NCBI GenBank assembly: GCA_964503335.1
Contig: CAZCZZ010000009.1
Location: 1-64,000 of the forward strand
Reading direction: 5' to 3'
DNA: 64,000 nt
DNA from: CAZCZZ01 sp964503335
GTDB lineage: Bacteria > Verrucomicrobiota > Kiritimatiellia > CAIVKH01
The notes under the pieces were generated by a model, which made no database searches, was not told the origin of the DNA, and saw only the letters and a program-made list of their open reading frames with translations. A program made the translations under genes and the position numbers. Shown here piece after piece: positions 1 through 7,717 of the stretch (position 1 is its first letter; every line of letters begins with the position of its first letter).

Positions 1-1819
1 CGAGGTAGGAGCTCGGCGCGGCCTTGGCGCCGAAGATGAACGTGCGGGGCACGTTGTCGATGTTCGGGTCGGCCTTGATGCGATGGTAGAGCGTGATGAT
101 GTGCATCGCATTCAGGAGCTGGCGCTTGTACTCGTGCAGGCGCTTGATCTGGACGTCGAACAGCGACTTCGGGTCGACCCATTCGCCGGTCAACTCGCGG
201 ATGACATTCGCGAGGCGCACCTTGTTCTGGTGCTTCACGTCGGCGAACTCTTCCTGGAAACCCTTGTCCGTCGCGAACGGCTCAAGCTGCCTGAGCTGCG
301 TCGGCTCCTTCACCCAGCCATCGCCGATGCGGGACGAGATGAGGTCGGACAACTTCGGATTGCAGACCAGCATCCAGCGGCGATGCGTGATGCCGTTGGT
401 CTTGTTGTTGATCTTCTCGGGGGTCATCTCGGCGAAGTCAGGGATGACGAGCTCCTTGAGCAGTTCCGTGTGCAGCGCGGATACGCCGTTCACGGAGTGA
501 CTGCCGACGATGGCGAGGTTGGCCATGCGGACCTGGCGATGGTCGCCCTCTTCCACGAGCGAAACATTCTTCACCCGTTCCTCGTCGCCGGGATACCGCA
601 GGCGCACCTGCTGCAGGAAGCGATGGTTAATCTCGTAGATGATCTGGAGATGGCGCGGCAGGACTTTCTCCATGAGCTGCACGGGCCACTTCTCGAGCGC
701 TTCGGGCAGGAGCGTGTGGTTCGTGTAGGCGAAGGTGGACGTCGTGATCTCCCACGCCTTTTCCCACGGGATATCGGTCTCGTCGACAAAGTAGCGCATG
801 AGCTCGGCGACGCCGAGGGCCGGATGCGTGTCGTTGAGCTGGATCGCGTTCTTCTCGGCGAACTGGCCCCAGGTGGAGTGATTCTTGCGGTAGCGACGGA
901 TCACGTCGCGGATCGTGCAGCACACGAGGAAGTATTCCTGGATGAGGCGCAGCTCCTTGCCCTGGTGCGTGGCGTCGGAGGGATACAGCACCTTCGTGAT
1001 CGTCTCGGCCCAGTTCTTCTCTTCCACGGCCCGGACGTATTCGCCCTGGTTGAAGACATCGAGGCGGAAGCTCTCCGTCGCGCGCGAGCTCCAGAGGCGG
1101 AGCATGTTGACGGTGTTGACGCCGAAGCCGATGACCGGCACGTCGTACGGAACGCCTTCGAACATCTGCCAGTCGACCCACACCGGCTTCTTGCCGCCGC
1201 CGGAGACCGGCAGGTAATCGACGCGCCCGTACACCATGACCGGGATCGCATACTCGGGACGGATCAGCTCCCAGGCGTTGCCGAACTTGAGCCAGTCGTC
1301 GGGACGCTCCTTCTGCCAGCCATTATCGAACTCCTGGCGGAACAGACCGTGCTCGTAGCGCAGGCCGTAGCCGTAGCCGGGGTATTCGAGCGAAGCGAGC
1401 GAATCGAGGAAGCAGGCGGCGAGGCGACCGAGGCCACCGTTGCCGAGGCCTGCGTCGGGCTCCTGCTGGCAGAGGTTGTCGAGGTCGAGATCGAGGTCCT
1501 TAAGCGCCTTGCGGGCCTGGTCCATGACGCCGAGGGCGGCGATGTTGTTCTCGAGCAGGCGGCCGAGGAGGAACTCCATGGAGAGGTAGTACACGCGCTT
1601 TACGTCCTCATCGAGGTACGTGCGCTGCGTCGCGATCATGCGGTCCATCGCCAGCTCGCGCATGGCGTTGGCGAAGCTGACTTCCTTGTCGTAATCCGTT
1701 GCCGTGCGCCAGTCTTTGCAGCGGGTGTAGTTCAGGTGATAGATGATCCGGTCGCGGATCTCCTTCGCCGTGATCTTCGTATTCACCCAGGGTGCCACTT
1801 TTTCTCGCTTGCTGACCAT
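1..1819 (-). CDS. glgP: Glycogen/alpha-glucan phosphorylase, 3' end beyond window
   Basis: Glycogen phosphorylase uses pyridoxal phosphate to release glucose-1-phosphate from the ends of glycogen or maltodextrin in the cytoplasm. The reverse-strand frame opens at an ATG at 1819, four bases after a GGGAGG ribosome binding site, and stays open to position 1, giving about 606 residues of a family that usually has 800-850. GT35 signatures are easy to read: YYLSMEFLLGR near residue 77, then GLGRLAACFLDS, an NDTHPAL block, YTNHTLLPEALEKW, KTNGITHRRW and IKRLHEYKRQLLN close to the edge. The cofactor lysine lies in the missing C-terminal part. The gene starts 42 bases downstream of a terminator-like hairpin and after a pair of 15-bp palindromes, so the leader may be regulated. 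The family call is secure; only the truncation by the window is unusual. Confidence 0.97.
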   Translation of the reverse strand, partial: MVSKREKVAPWVNTKITAKEIRDRIIYHLNYTRCKDWRTATDYDKEVSFANAMRELAMDRMIATQRTYLDEDVKRVYYLSMEFLLGRLLENNIAALGVMDQARKALKDLDLDLDNLCQQEPDAGLGNGGLGRLAACFLDSLASLEYPGYGYGLRYEHGLFRQEFDNGWQKERPDDWLKFGNAWELIRPEYAIPVMVYGRVDYLPVSGGGKKPVWVDWQMFEGVPYDVPVIGFGVNTVNMLRLWSSRATESFRLDVFNQGEYVRAVEEKNWAETITKVLYPSDATHQGKELRLIQEYFLVCCTIRDVIRRYRKNHSTWGQFAEKNAIQLNDTHPALGVAELMRYFVDETDIPWEKAWEITTSTFAYTNHTLLPEALEKWPVQLMEKVLPRHLQIIYEINHRFLQQVRLRYPGDEERVKNVSLVEEGDHRQVRMANLAIVGSHSVNGVSALHTELLKELVIPDFAEMTPEKINNKTNGITHRRWMLVCNPKLSDLISSRIGDGWVKEPTQLRQLEPFATDKGFQEEFADVKHQNKVRLANVIRELTGEWVDPKSLFDVQIKRLHEYKRQLLNAMHIITLYHRIKADPNIDNVPRTFIFGAKAAPSSYL

Positions 1820-1860
1820 AAAGCCTCCCGATCCATCCGGAATCAAAACGCGTGACGGTA

Positions 1861-1882
1861 GAAAAACGGCGGCTTTACCGCC
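1861..1882 (-). terminator. Intrinsic terminator-like hairpin in the glgP leader
   Basis: Read on the minus strand this is GGCGG-TAAAG-CCGCC followed by GTTTTTC, a short GC-rich stem with a U-tract. It lies about 90 bases after the PHP gene stop and 42 bases before the glgP start, so it could end the PHP transcript or act as an attenuator for glgP. The stem has only five base pairs, so its efficiency is uncertain. Confidence 0.5.
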
Positions 1883-1920
1883 AGAACTTTGTTGAGTTCA
1901 AGTCCCTGCAGAACAGACTT

Positions 1921-1967
1921 TTCCAATCCTTGGAACCTTGCGCGTGCTGCTTTTCCAATCGTTGGAA
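1921..1967. promoter_or_regulatory. Pair of 15-bp palindromes, TTCCAATCCTTGGAA and TTCCAATCGTTGGAA
   Basis: Two near-perfect palindromes occupy 1921-1935 and 1953-1967, a 32-bp period, between the PHP gene stop (1969) and the glgP start. The same paired arrangement recurs at 39911-39956 and 60550-60596. The spacing is close to three helical turns, so both sites would face the same side of DNA, as expected for a dimeric DNA-binding protein. A repeat or RNA-level role is also possible. Confidence 0.6.
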
Positions 1968-1968
1968 C

Positions 1969-2808
1969 TTACTTGGGGCGCGCGGCTTCGATGCGGTCCA
2001 CCACGTCGTCCGGCACGGAAAGGTTGCCGAAACCGGTGCCCATGCGGGTGTTCGGCGACACGGCGCCGTGGAAGTCGGACCCGCCTGTCGCGATCAAGCC
2101 GAACTCCTCCGCCATCTTCACGTAGGTCTTCACCATGTCGCCACTGTGCTCGGTGTAGTAACACTCAAGGCCCAGCAGGCCGTGGTCGGCGAGCGTCTTG
2201 AGCAGGGCGCGGAGTTCGACGTTGGAGAGCTTGAGCGAGAACGGGTGCGCGATCGTGGGGACGCCCTTGGCGCGTCGGATCAGCTCGATGGTTTCCTCGG
2301 GTCCGAGGCGACGACGCTCGCAGTAGGCCGGCTTGCCGCGGGCGAGGTAGCGATCGAACGCCTCCTTCTTGTCCTTCACGTAGCCCTTCTCGATCATGAC
2401 CTGCGAAAAGTGGGGCCGCGCCACAATGTCGCCACCAGCCTTCGCGGCGACTTCCTCCATCGTGATGCGCATGCCGAGCTGGTTGAGCTTCTGGAGGATC
2501 TCCGTGTTGCGCTCTTCGCGGCCGGCGCGGATCCACTCGAGGTGACGGTTGAAGTCGGCGTCGGTGACGTCGACGCAGTAGCCCAGGACATGCATCGTGC
2601 CGGAGGGAGGATCGGCGCTGACCTCGACACCGGTGATCGCCTTCATGCCCTCGGCGGCCGCAGCCGCGAGGAAGCGCGGGACGCCGCCGGTCGTGTCGTG
2701 ATCGGTGAGCGCCATCGCCTTGAGTCCGATCTTCTTTCCGTGAGCGATGAGCTCCTCGGGGGTAAACGTCCCGTCCGAGAAGATCGAATGCATATGCAGG
2801 TCAATCAC
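1969..2808 (-). CDS. PHP-domain phosphoesterase (RNase AM/TrpH type)
   Basis: This 279-residue protein belongs to the polymerase-and-histidinol-phosphatase family of metal-dependent phosphoesterases; close relatives are 3',5'-nucleotide bisphosphate phosphatases and 5'-3' exoribonucleases trimming rRNA ends. Metal ligands are visible in order: DLHMHS (His5, His7) with SDG, ALTDHD near residue 36, GVEVS near 60, ARPHF in the middle, the IAHP block near 190, and GGSDFHG near 240. The start is a GTG at 2808 behind a GGAG site, because the conserved DLHMHS follows it at once. Length is normal for the stand-alone family. It is co-directional with glgP but separated by a hairpin and palindromes, so a shared transcript is doubtful. 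The exact substrate cannot be told from sequence alone. Confidence 0.88.
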   Translation of the reverse strand: MIDLHMHSIFSDGTFTPEELIAHGKKIGLKAMALTDHDTTGGVPRFLAAAAAEGMKAITGVEVSADPPSGTMHVLGYCVDVTDADFNRHLEWIRAGREERNTEILQKLNQLGMRITMEEVAAKAGGDIVARPHFSQVMIEKGYVKDKKEAFDRYLARGKPAYCERRRLGPEETIELIRRAKGVPTIAHPFSLKLSNVELRALLKTLADHGLLGLECYYTEHSGDMVKTYVKMAEEFGLIATGGSDFHGAVSPNTRMGTGFGNLSVPDDVVDRIEAARPK

Positions 2809-2880
2809 GTTAAAATCTCCAAATTGCCGTGACTATGTCCCGTTATGCGGAGCGGAAGCAATCCTCTTGTGCCGCAGCGC

Positions 2881-2963
2881 AAGGCTGTAGGCTGTAGACT
2901 TTTAGGTCTTTAGGTCTTTAGGCGATCTGAACCTACAGCCTAAACCCCTACAGCCTATAGCCT
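2881..2963. repeat. AGGCTGTAG/CTACAGCCT intergenic element, copy A
   Basis: The stretch starts with two overlapping AGGCTGTAG-like words and ends with two CTACAGCCTA words, so the ends can pair into a long stem. Related copies lie at 29847-29921 and 30014-30094 in the same orientation. It fills the gap between the dsbD stop and the PHP gene start and contains no gene. Confidence 0.75.
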
Positions 2964-2977
2964 CGTGCGCTGCCGCG

Positions 2978-4609
2978 CTACTTCGGCTTGAGGATCACGT
3001 AGGTGGGCAGGCCTAGCGCCTGGAAGTGGTCGAGGACTTCGACGGCGGGGGATGCGCCGGGATCTTCGGCCTGGTACTTGAGCACGATGAGTTCCGAGAA
3101 GCGGCGCATGACCTCGGGGTCCTTGAACGTCGTCTTCTCCATCGCGTGGCAGTTCTTGCACCACGTCGCCCAGAAATCGATGAAGATGGGTTTGCCGGTC
3201 GCTTTCGATTCGATCAAGGCCTCGCGGAACTTCTCCGTCGATGCCACGGCGGGATCGCCCCCTGCCCCGCCCACCACTTCGGCCTGCGTGCTGCGGATGC
3301 GGAAGCCTTCGTAGGCGAGCCAGCCGTAATACGCGGCAAACCCGAGGATCATGACACCGAAAACCATCTTCACGCGCGTCATCCACGCCCCGGGTTTGGG
3401 AAGGAACGAGAGCCCCGCCCCGGCGAACGGCCACGGCAGGCCCATGCCGAGGCCAAGAAGGAACGGGAGCGCCAGCGCGGCCTGAACGCCTTGGGCATAG
3501 AGTGTGCTCGCGAGGAGGAGCGTGGAAATCAGGACCGGTGCGACACACGCGCCGGCGAGCAACGCAGCGACTGCACCCATGGAGAACGCGGCCAGGTAGC
3601 GACCGCCGGTGCCCTGCCCCGCGCCGCCGGTGCGTCCTTGGAACCGGGAGAAATCCACGGCCAGGATGTCGAACATCGCGAGCGCCATCACGACAAACAC
3701 GATGGCGATCACGGCGTTGAACCATGGCGACGAATTAAGCGCACCGAACTTGGACCCGGTCAGCACGACGGCGAGTCCGAGCAGGCCGTAAACCAGCGCC
3801 ATCGCCAAACCGTACAGACCGCCCAAGGCAAACCCTTCGCCGCGGCTGCGCGCCTTGTTGCCCGCGCCGAGGATTGCGAGGTTGATCGGGATGAGCGGAA
3901 GAACACAGGGCGTCAAGTTCAGCGCCACGCCGCCCACAAGCAGGATCAGCACGGTGACCCAGAGTCCGCGGCGCTGGAAGTCGGCCAACGCGTTGTCCGT
4001 GCCCGCACCGGCAGCCCCACCCTTGGCGCCATCGAGGAACGCAAGGAACTCGGGAGCCCGGACATAGCCGGCCGCCTGCGCGACGACTTCGAAATCGCCG
4101 ATCAAGTCCTGCCACTTCGCCGCCGGTGCCGCAATGGAATCCGATTCAACAAGATCATTCACCACGGCCGCAGTCGCGGCCGACCCGGCCACGGCGAGTT
4201 CGAAAGGCTTCTTCTGCGGGAAGAAGCAAACCGACTCATCGCAGCCCTGATACTTCACGAGAACCTTGAGCGGGTTCTGCGCGCCTTCGACGCGATAGAC
4301 GAACGCAACGTCTTCCACGTAGACCTTCTTTAACTCGTCGGTGAACGTATCGTGCTTCTCCAGCGGCGCGGGAATGTCCTGTTCCACGAGTTTCGCGGGC
4401 GCATCGGCCTTCACCGAGATCGTTTCCTGATAGAGGAAGTGTTTTGGTGGGACGGTGAAGCGGACGGTAAGAAGCGTCGCGCCGCCTTCCTCGCGTATCT
4501 CGGCGGCGACAGTGAACGGATTCTGTCCGAACTGGGCCTTGGCCTGCGGTAGGACGCAGAAGCACAGCGCCATGACGGCGGCGAATAGCGTGGTGGAGAA
4601 ACGACGCAT
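2978..4609 (-). CDS. dsbD: Thiol:disulfide interchange protein DsbD
   Basis: DsbD carries reducing power from cytoplasmic thioredoxin across the inner membrane to periplasmic thiol proteins. All three cysteine pairs of the family are visible in this 543-residue protein: YQGCDESVC in the N-terminal periplasmic domain after a signal peptide, LTPCVLPLIP and AGACVAPVL in the membrane domain (about residues 215-420), and WATWCKNC in the C-terminal thioredoxin domain (Cys about 484 and 487). The start codon shares one base with the stop of the upstream lipoprotein gene (TAATG), so the two are translationally coupled. The likely clients are cytochrome maturation or periplasmic reductases. The upstream partner is the odd member, because its own thioredoxin motif has no cysteines. 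Confidence 0.95.
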   Translation of the reverse strand: MRRFSTTLFAAVMALCFCVLPQAKAQFGQNPFTVAAEIREEGGATLLTVRFTVPPKHFLYQETISVKADAPAKLVEQDIPAPLEKHDTFTDELKKVYVEDVAFVYRVEGAQNPLKVLVKYQGCDESVCFFPQKKPFELAVAGSAATAAVVNDLVESDSIAAPAAKWQDLIGDFEVVAQAAGYVRAPEFLAFLDGAKGGAAGAGTDNALADFQRRGLWVTVLILLVGGVALNLTPCVLPLIPINLAILGAGNKARSRGEGFALGGLYGLAMALVYGLLGLAVVLTGSKFGALNSSPWFNAVIAIVFVVMALAMFDILAVDFSRFQGRTGGAGQGTGGRYLAAFSMGAVAALLAGACVAPVLISTLLLASTLYAQGVQAALALPFLLGLGMGLPWPFAGAGLSFLPKPGAWMTRVKMVFGVMILGFAAYYGWLAYEGFRIRSTQAEVVGGAGGDPAVASTEKFREALIESKATGKPIFIDFWATWCKNCHAMEKTTFKDPEVMRRFSELIVLKYQAEDPGASPAVEVLDHFQALGLPTYVILKPK

Positions 4610-5145
4610 TACGGCTCCGCCAGGAGCGCGGTGATGTCTTCGCGCATTTGGGCGTCGGTCGCCAGCCCCGCGTACTGCTTCCGCACGGCGCCCCGCTTGT
4701 CGAGGAGGATACGCGTCGGCATGGCGCGGACGTTGCCAAAGGACTTCAGGAGATCGTCACTGGCGAACGACACCGGGTATGGCAGCCCGAGGCCCCGGAT
4801 CGTTTCTGCCGCAGCCGCCTGGTCGGCCCGCTCGACGGCAAGGCCCACCACGGTAAAGGGCTGCGACTGGAGATCCTGATGAAGCTTCTTCATGACGGGA
4901 AGCTCGGCCATGGACTGCGCGTTCCAGGGCGCCCAGAAGTCGAGCAGGACGACTTTATTCGCATAGGCTGCAGCGGAAAATGCGGGCAGGTGCTGGGATG
5001 CGGGATCCGCTGACACAGTTCCCGGGGCCTCGGATTTGGCGGTCTTGGCATTGGATCCATCCGTCTGTTCCGGCGTCTTAACCTGACACCCCGACATGAC
5101 AATCGTCAGGGACAGCACCGCAAACCACGAAAATGCACGTGTCAT
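4609..5145 (-). CDS. TlpA/ResA-like thioredoxin-fold lipoprotein lacking both active-site cysteines
   Basis: The 178-residue product starts with a lipoprotein signal (LTIVMSGC, lipidated Cys20) and then a thioredoxin-like fold of the TlpA/ResA/AhpC-TSA type: VVLLDFWAPW, MAELPVMKKL, the ADQAAAAETIRGLGLPYPVS segment and a PTRILLDKRGAV strand with the cis-proline. The redox site that normally reads WCxxC reads WNAQS here, with Asn75 and Ser78 in the cysteine positions, so it should not be able to exchange disulfides. The gene directly precedes dsbD with a one-base stop/start overlap. It may have become a binding or scaffold partner of DsbD, or a peroxiredoxin-like relic. The fold call is firm; the function is open. 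Confidence 0.85.
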   Translation of the reverse strand: MTRAFSWFAVLSLTIVMSGCQVKTPEQTDGSNAKTAKSEAPGTVSADPASQHLPAFSAAAYANKVVLLDFWAPWNAQSMAELPVMKKLHQDLQSQPFTVVGLAVERADQAAAAETIRGLGLPYPVSFASDDLLKSFGNVRAMPTRILLDKRGAVRKQYAGLATDAQMREDITALLAEP

Positions 5146-5311
5146 CGAAGGCTCCTTCCTACGTCAACCCACAACCGGAGAAGATGTTAAACTCAAGCAT
5201 GTTACACCATGACGCGACCGTGATTCGATCTTGTTTTCCAAACCCTGATCATCATACTTTGGCTCGTTTCGGTCAACGGTTAGGCAATTTCGGTAAAGGG
5301 CTCAACATATC

Positions 5312-6244
5312 ATGGCTAAGACGAAAGCGTGGTCGACACCCGGCTGGCCTTGGGAACTCGAAATCCCAACGATCATCTTTGCCCTGGCCGCCATCTCCGC
5401 ACCGCTTTATGTCAACTCGCTGTTCCATGTCGAAGCGCCGCCGGCGATCCTGCTCAGCTCCGTTCCCCACAACGCCGCGGCCCAGTCGCTGCAGCAACAG
5501 TACGGAATCCTGTGGGGTGTGGGCATTATCGGCCTGTACATCCTGCACTTCGTGTTCTCCCTCGGCTCCGTAACCAACATTTCGACCCCGTTCTCAAGCA
5601 TCGCCTCGCCCACGGTCTTTGCTGCCCTAGCATACTACAGGGTGCACGATGTCGCGACCGACGCGGGTAGGAATGTGGCCGTCATGACAAATTCCGTCGG
5701 TCAGATCATCCTCGGTTTCACAATGGTCATACTCTTTTCCCTGCTGCTCGCGCGTCTCCGCATGGCGAGGCAGCTCCTGCACTACCGGGATGAGAAATGG
5801 GACATGGTGTCGCCGGCCAAGTACGACTCGTCGTATTTTGAGCTCATCGCCCAGATGAACCCGCTGATCTACCCGCCGCGGGTCTATCGCGCCAGCGAGA
5901 ACGGCATCCTGATCGAAGGCTGGTACTACTTCATCCCCGTCCTCCACTCCGAGACGCACTCCATCAGCGCGGTCAGCAAGGCCGTGCTCGCGACGCGCGG
6001 ACACTACCTCGCATCGTCCACCCATAACCTGATCCGGATGGAACTGGCCGACTCGCAGACTCCGGTATTCATCTCCCCCACGGATCGCGAAGGGTTCCTC
6101 AAGTATTGCGCCCACTTCATCGCCCGCCACCGTCCGCCGACACACAGCGGGACGCGCCCCGGCACAAACAACCACGGCACGCACGGCAGCCGACTCTATT
6201 CGGCCCAAACTGCCGCAAGTCATAAACCACCTACCGCGTCCTGA
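5312..6244 (+). CDS. Multi-pass membrane protein of unknown function
   Basis: I do not recognise this 310-residue protein. It has hydrophobic segments at about residues 16-36, 66-90 and 127-147, consistent with three or more membrane passes near the N-terminus. A soluble C-terminal half of mixed composition follows, with the stretch ENGILIEGWYYFIPVLHSE, and then a polar Thr/Gly/His/Asn-rich tail. The ATG follows an AAAGGG site and the frame is clean to the stop. The divergent neighbour upstream is the lipoprotein-dsbD pair and the downstream neighbour, 19 bases away, is the CCA-adding enzyme, so it could share a transcript with the latter. The soluble part might be a PH-like membrane-adjacent domain, but I cannot support that from motifs. 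Confidence 0.75.
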   Translation: MAKTKAWSTPGWPWELEIPTIIFALAAISAPLYVNSLFHVEAPPAILLSSVPHNAAAQSLQQQYGILWGVGIIGLYILHFVFSLGSVTNISTPFSSIASPTVFAALAYYRVHDVATDAGRNVAVMTNSVGQIILGFTMVILFSLLLARLRMARQLLHYRDEKWDMVSPAKYDSSYFELIAQMNPLIYPPRVYRASENGILIEGWYYFIPVLHSETHSISAVSKAVLATRGHYLASSTHNLIRMELADSQTPVFISPTDREGFLKYCAHFIARHRPPTHSGTRPGTNNHGTHGSRLYSAQTAASHKPPTAS

Positions 6245-6263
6245 TTCTCACGGCTGACGTGTC

Positions 6264-7622
6264 GTGCAACCAACCACACCGGGTCCCGAAGAGCTCCTAA
6301 GCCGGGCAGAAGCTATGGTCCGGATCCTGCGCACCGCAGGGTTTGAAGCCTACTGGGCCGGCGGCAGCGTGAGGGACCAGCTCATGGGCCGAACGCCCAA
6401 GGATGTCGATATCGCCACGGCTGCTCCGCCCGACGTCATCGAGAAGCTTTTTCCGAAGACCCGTGAAGTCGGCAAGGCCTTCGGCGTGATGCTCGTCATC
6501 GACGACCCCTTCGTCTTCGAGGTCGCCACCTTCCGCCGCGACCTGGCCTACCTCGACGGACGGCGCCCCTCCTCCGTCGCATTCGCGAGCGCGGAAGAGG
6601 ATGCGCGACGCCGCGACTTCACGGTCAACGGCCTCTTCTTCGACCCGATCGAGAAGAAGGTCATCGATTTCGTGGACGGTCGCAGCGACCTCAAGCGCCG
6701 CGTGATCCGCGCGATCGGCAATCCGGACGAGCGCTTCGAGGAGGACCACCTCCGCCTGCTTCGCGCGGTCCGCTTCGCCTGTGTGCTCGATTTCGACATC
6801 GATCCCGCGACGATGGCTTCCATTCAAAAAAACGCGCCGAAGCTGGGACTGATCAGCGCCGAGCGCATCCAGCAGGAACTCTCCCGCATGCTGCTCGAAT
6901 CGCCGCGCGCCGGGCGCGTCCTGCGGCTCCTGGACGAGACGCAGCTTCTGCCGGTCTTCCTGCCCGAGCTTGTGGCCATGAAGGGCTGCGAGCAGCCGCC
7001 GAAGTATCATCCCGAAGGCGACGTGTTCGTGCACACGGCCTTGATGCTCGACGGCATGACGGAGAAACGCGATCTCGTGCTCGCGCTGTCGGTGCTGCTG
7101 CACGACGTGGCCAAGCCGCCCACGATGAAGCGGGTGATCCAGGAGGACGGCACGGAACGCATCCGCTTCGACGGACACGCCGAACTCGGCGCGACGATGG
7201 CAGAGTCCATCCTCAGCCGCCTGCGCTATCCCAACCAGGTCATTGAAGATGTCGTCCACTGCGTACGCGGCCACATGCGCTTCATGCACGTGCAGGATAT
7301 GCGTCGCAGCACCCTGCGCCGCTTGATGGGGTCGCCAACCTTCCCCGCTGAACTGGAACTCCACCGGCTCGACTGCCAATCCAGCCACAACGACTTGAGC
7401 AACTTCACCTTTCTTCAAGAGCAGTTCGCCGCCATGCAAAGCGAACCGGCATTGCCGGAGCCATGGGTATCGGGAAGAGATATCATCGCGCTGGGGATTC
7501 CGGAGGGACGCGAAGTCGGCCACTGGCGCAAGCTCGCCTACGACGCTCAACTGGAGAGCCGCTTCGAAAACAGGGATGCCCTCCTTGCGTGGCTGGCCTC
7601 CGAAATCAAGTCGAAGACCTGA
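6264..7622 (+). CDS. cca: CCA-adding enzyme / poly(A) polymerase family nucleotidyltransferase with HD domain
   Basis: This class II polymerase-beta-type nucleotidyltransferase (452 residues) adds or repairs the tRNA 3' CCA end, or in some lineages only part of it, or polyadenylates RNA. The catalytic GGSVRD is at residues 33-38 and the metal-binding DVD at 47-49, followed by the RRDFTVNGL and RFEEDHLRLLRAVRFA blocks. An HD-type domain (HTALML, LSVLLHDVAKP) is in the second half, as in bacterial CCA enzymes with phosphatase activity. The start is a GTG at 6264 without an obvious ribosome binding site; an ATG 17 codons later at 6315 is a possible alternative that would still keep the active site. 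CCA, CC, A and poly(A) activities cannot be separated by eye. Confidence 0.9.
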   Translation: MQPTTPGPEELLSRAEAMVRILRTAGFEAYWAGGSVRDQLMGRTPKDVDIATAAPPDVIEKLFPKTREVGKAFGVMLVIDDPFVFEVATFRRDLAYLDGRRPSSVAFASAEEDARRRDFTVNGLFFDPIEKKVIDFVDGRSDLKRRVIRAIGNPDERFEEDHLRLLRAVRFACVLDFDIDPATMASIQKNAPKLGLISAERIQQELSRMLLESPRAGRVLRLLDETQLLPVFLPELVAMKGCEQPPKYHPEGDVFVHTALMLDGMTEKRDLVLALSVLLHDVAKPPTMKRVIQEDGTERIRFDGHAELGATMAESILSRLRYPNQVIEDVVHCVRGHMRFMHVQDMRRSTLRRLMGSPTFPAELELHRLDCQSSHNDLSNFTFLQEQFAAMQSEPALPEPWVSGRDIIALGIPEGREVGHWRKLAYDAQLESRFENRDALLAWLASEIKSKT

Positions 7623-7635
7623 ACCGCGACACTCG

Positions 7636-7681
7636 CGGAGCGGCTACTACACACTCTACAAGCAATGTAGTAGCGCCTCCG
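7636..7681. terminator. Long hairpin between convergent cca and site-2 protease genes
   Basis: The arms 7636-7651 and 7666-7681 pair at 14 of 16 positions around a 14-base loop. They sit just after the cca stop and before the 3' end of the opposing gene. There is no U-tract, so this is a terminator-like or repeat hairpin that could protect both 3' ends. Positions 7696-7710 next to it hold a 15-mer that recurs at 35432-35446. Confidence 0.45.
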
Positions 7682-7717
7682 TGAGGCGCAGGCGTGGAGG
7701 GTTCGCCCTATCCCGGA

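Noticed and set aside
83..1855. Open frame of 590 codons on the plus strand
   Set aside because: It is the antisense of glycogen phosphorylase, which matches its family over the whole length; the plus-strand frame has no recognisable motifs.
1921..1967. Possible CRISPR array from the repeated palindromes
   Set aside because: Only two units occur per place, they are 15 bp long with a short variable spacer, and no cas genes are near.
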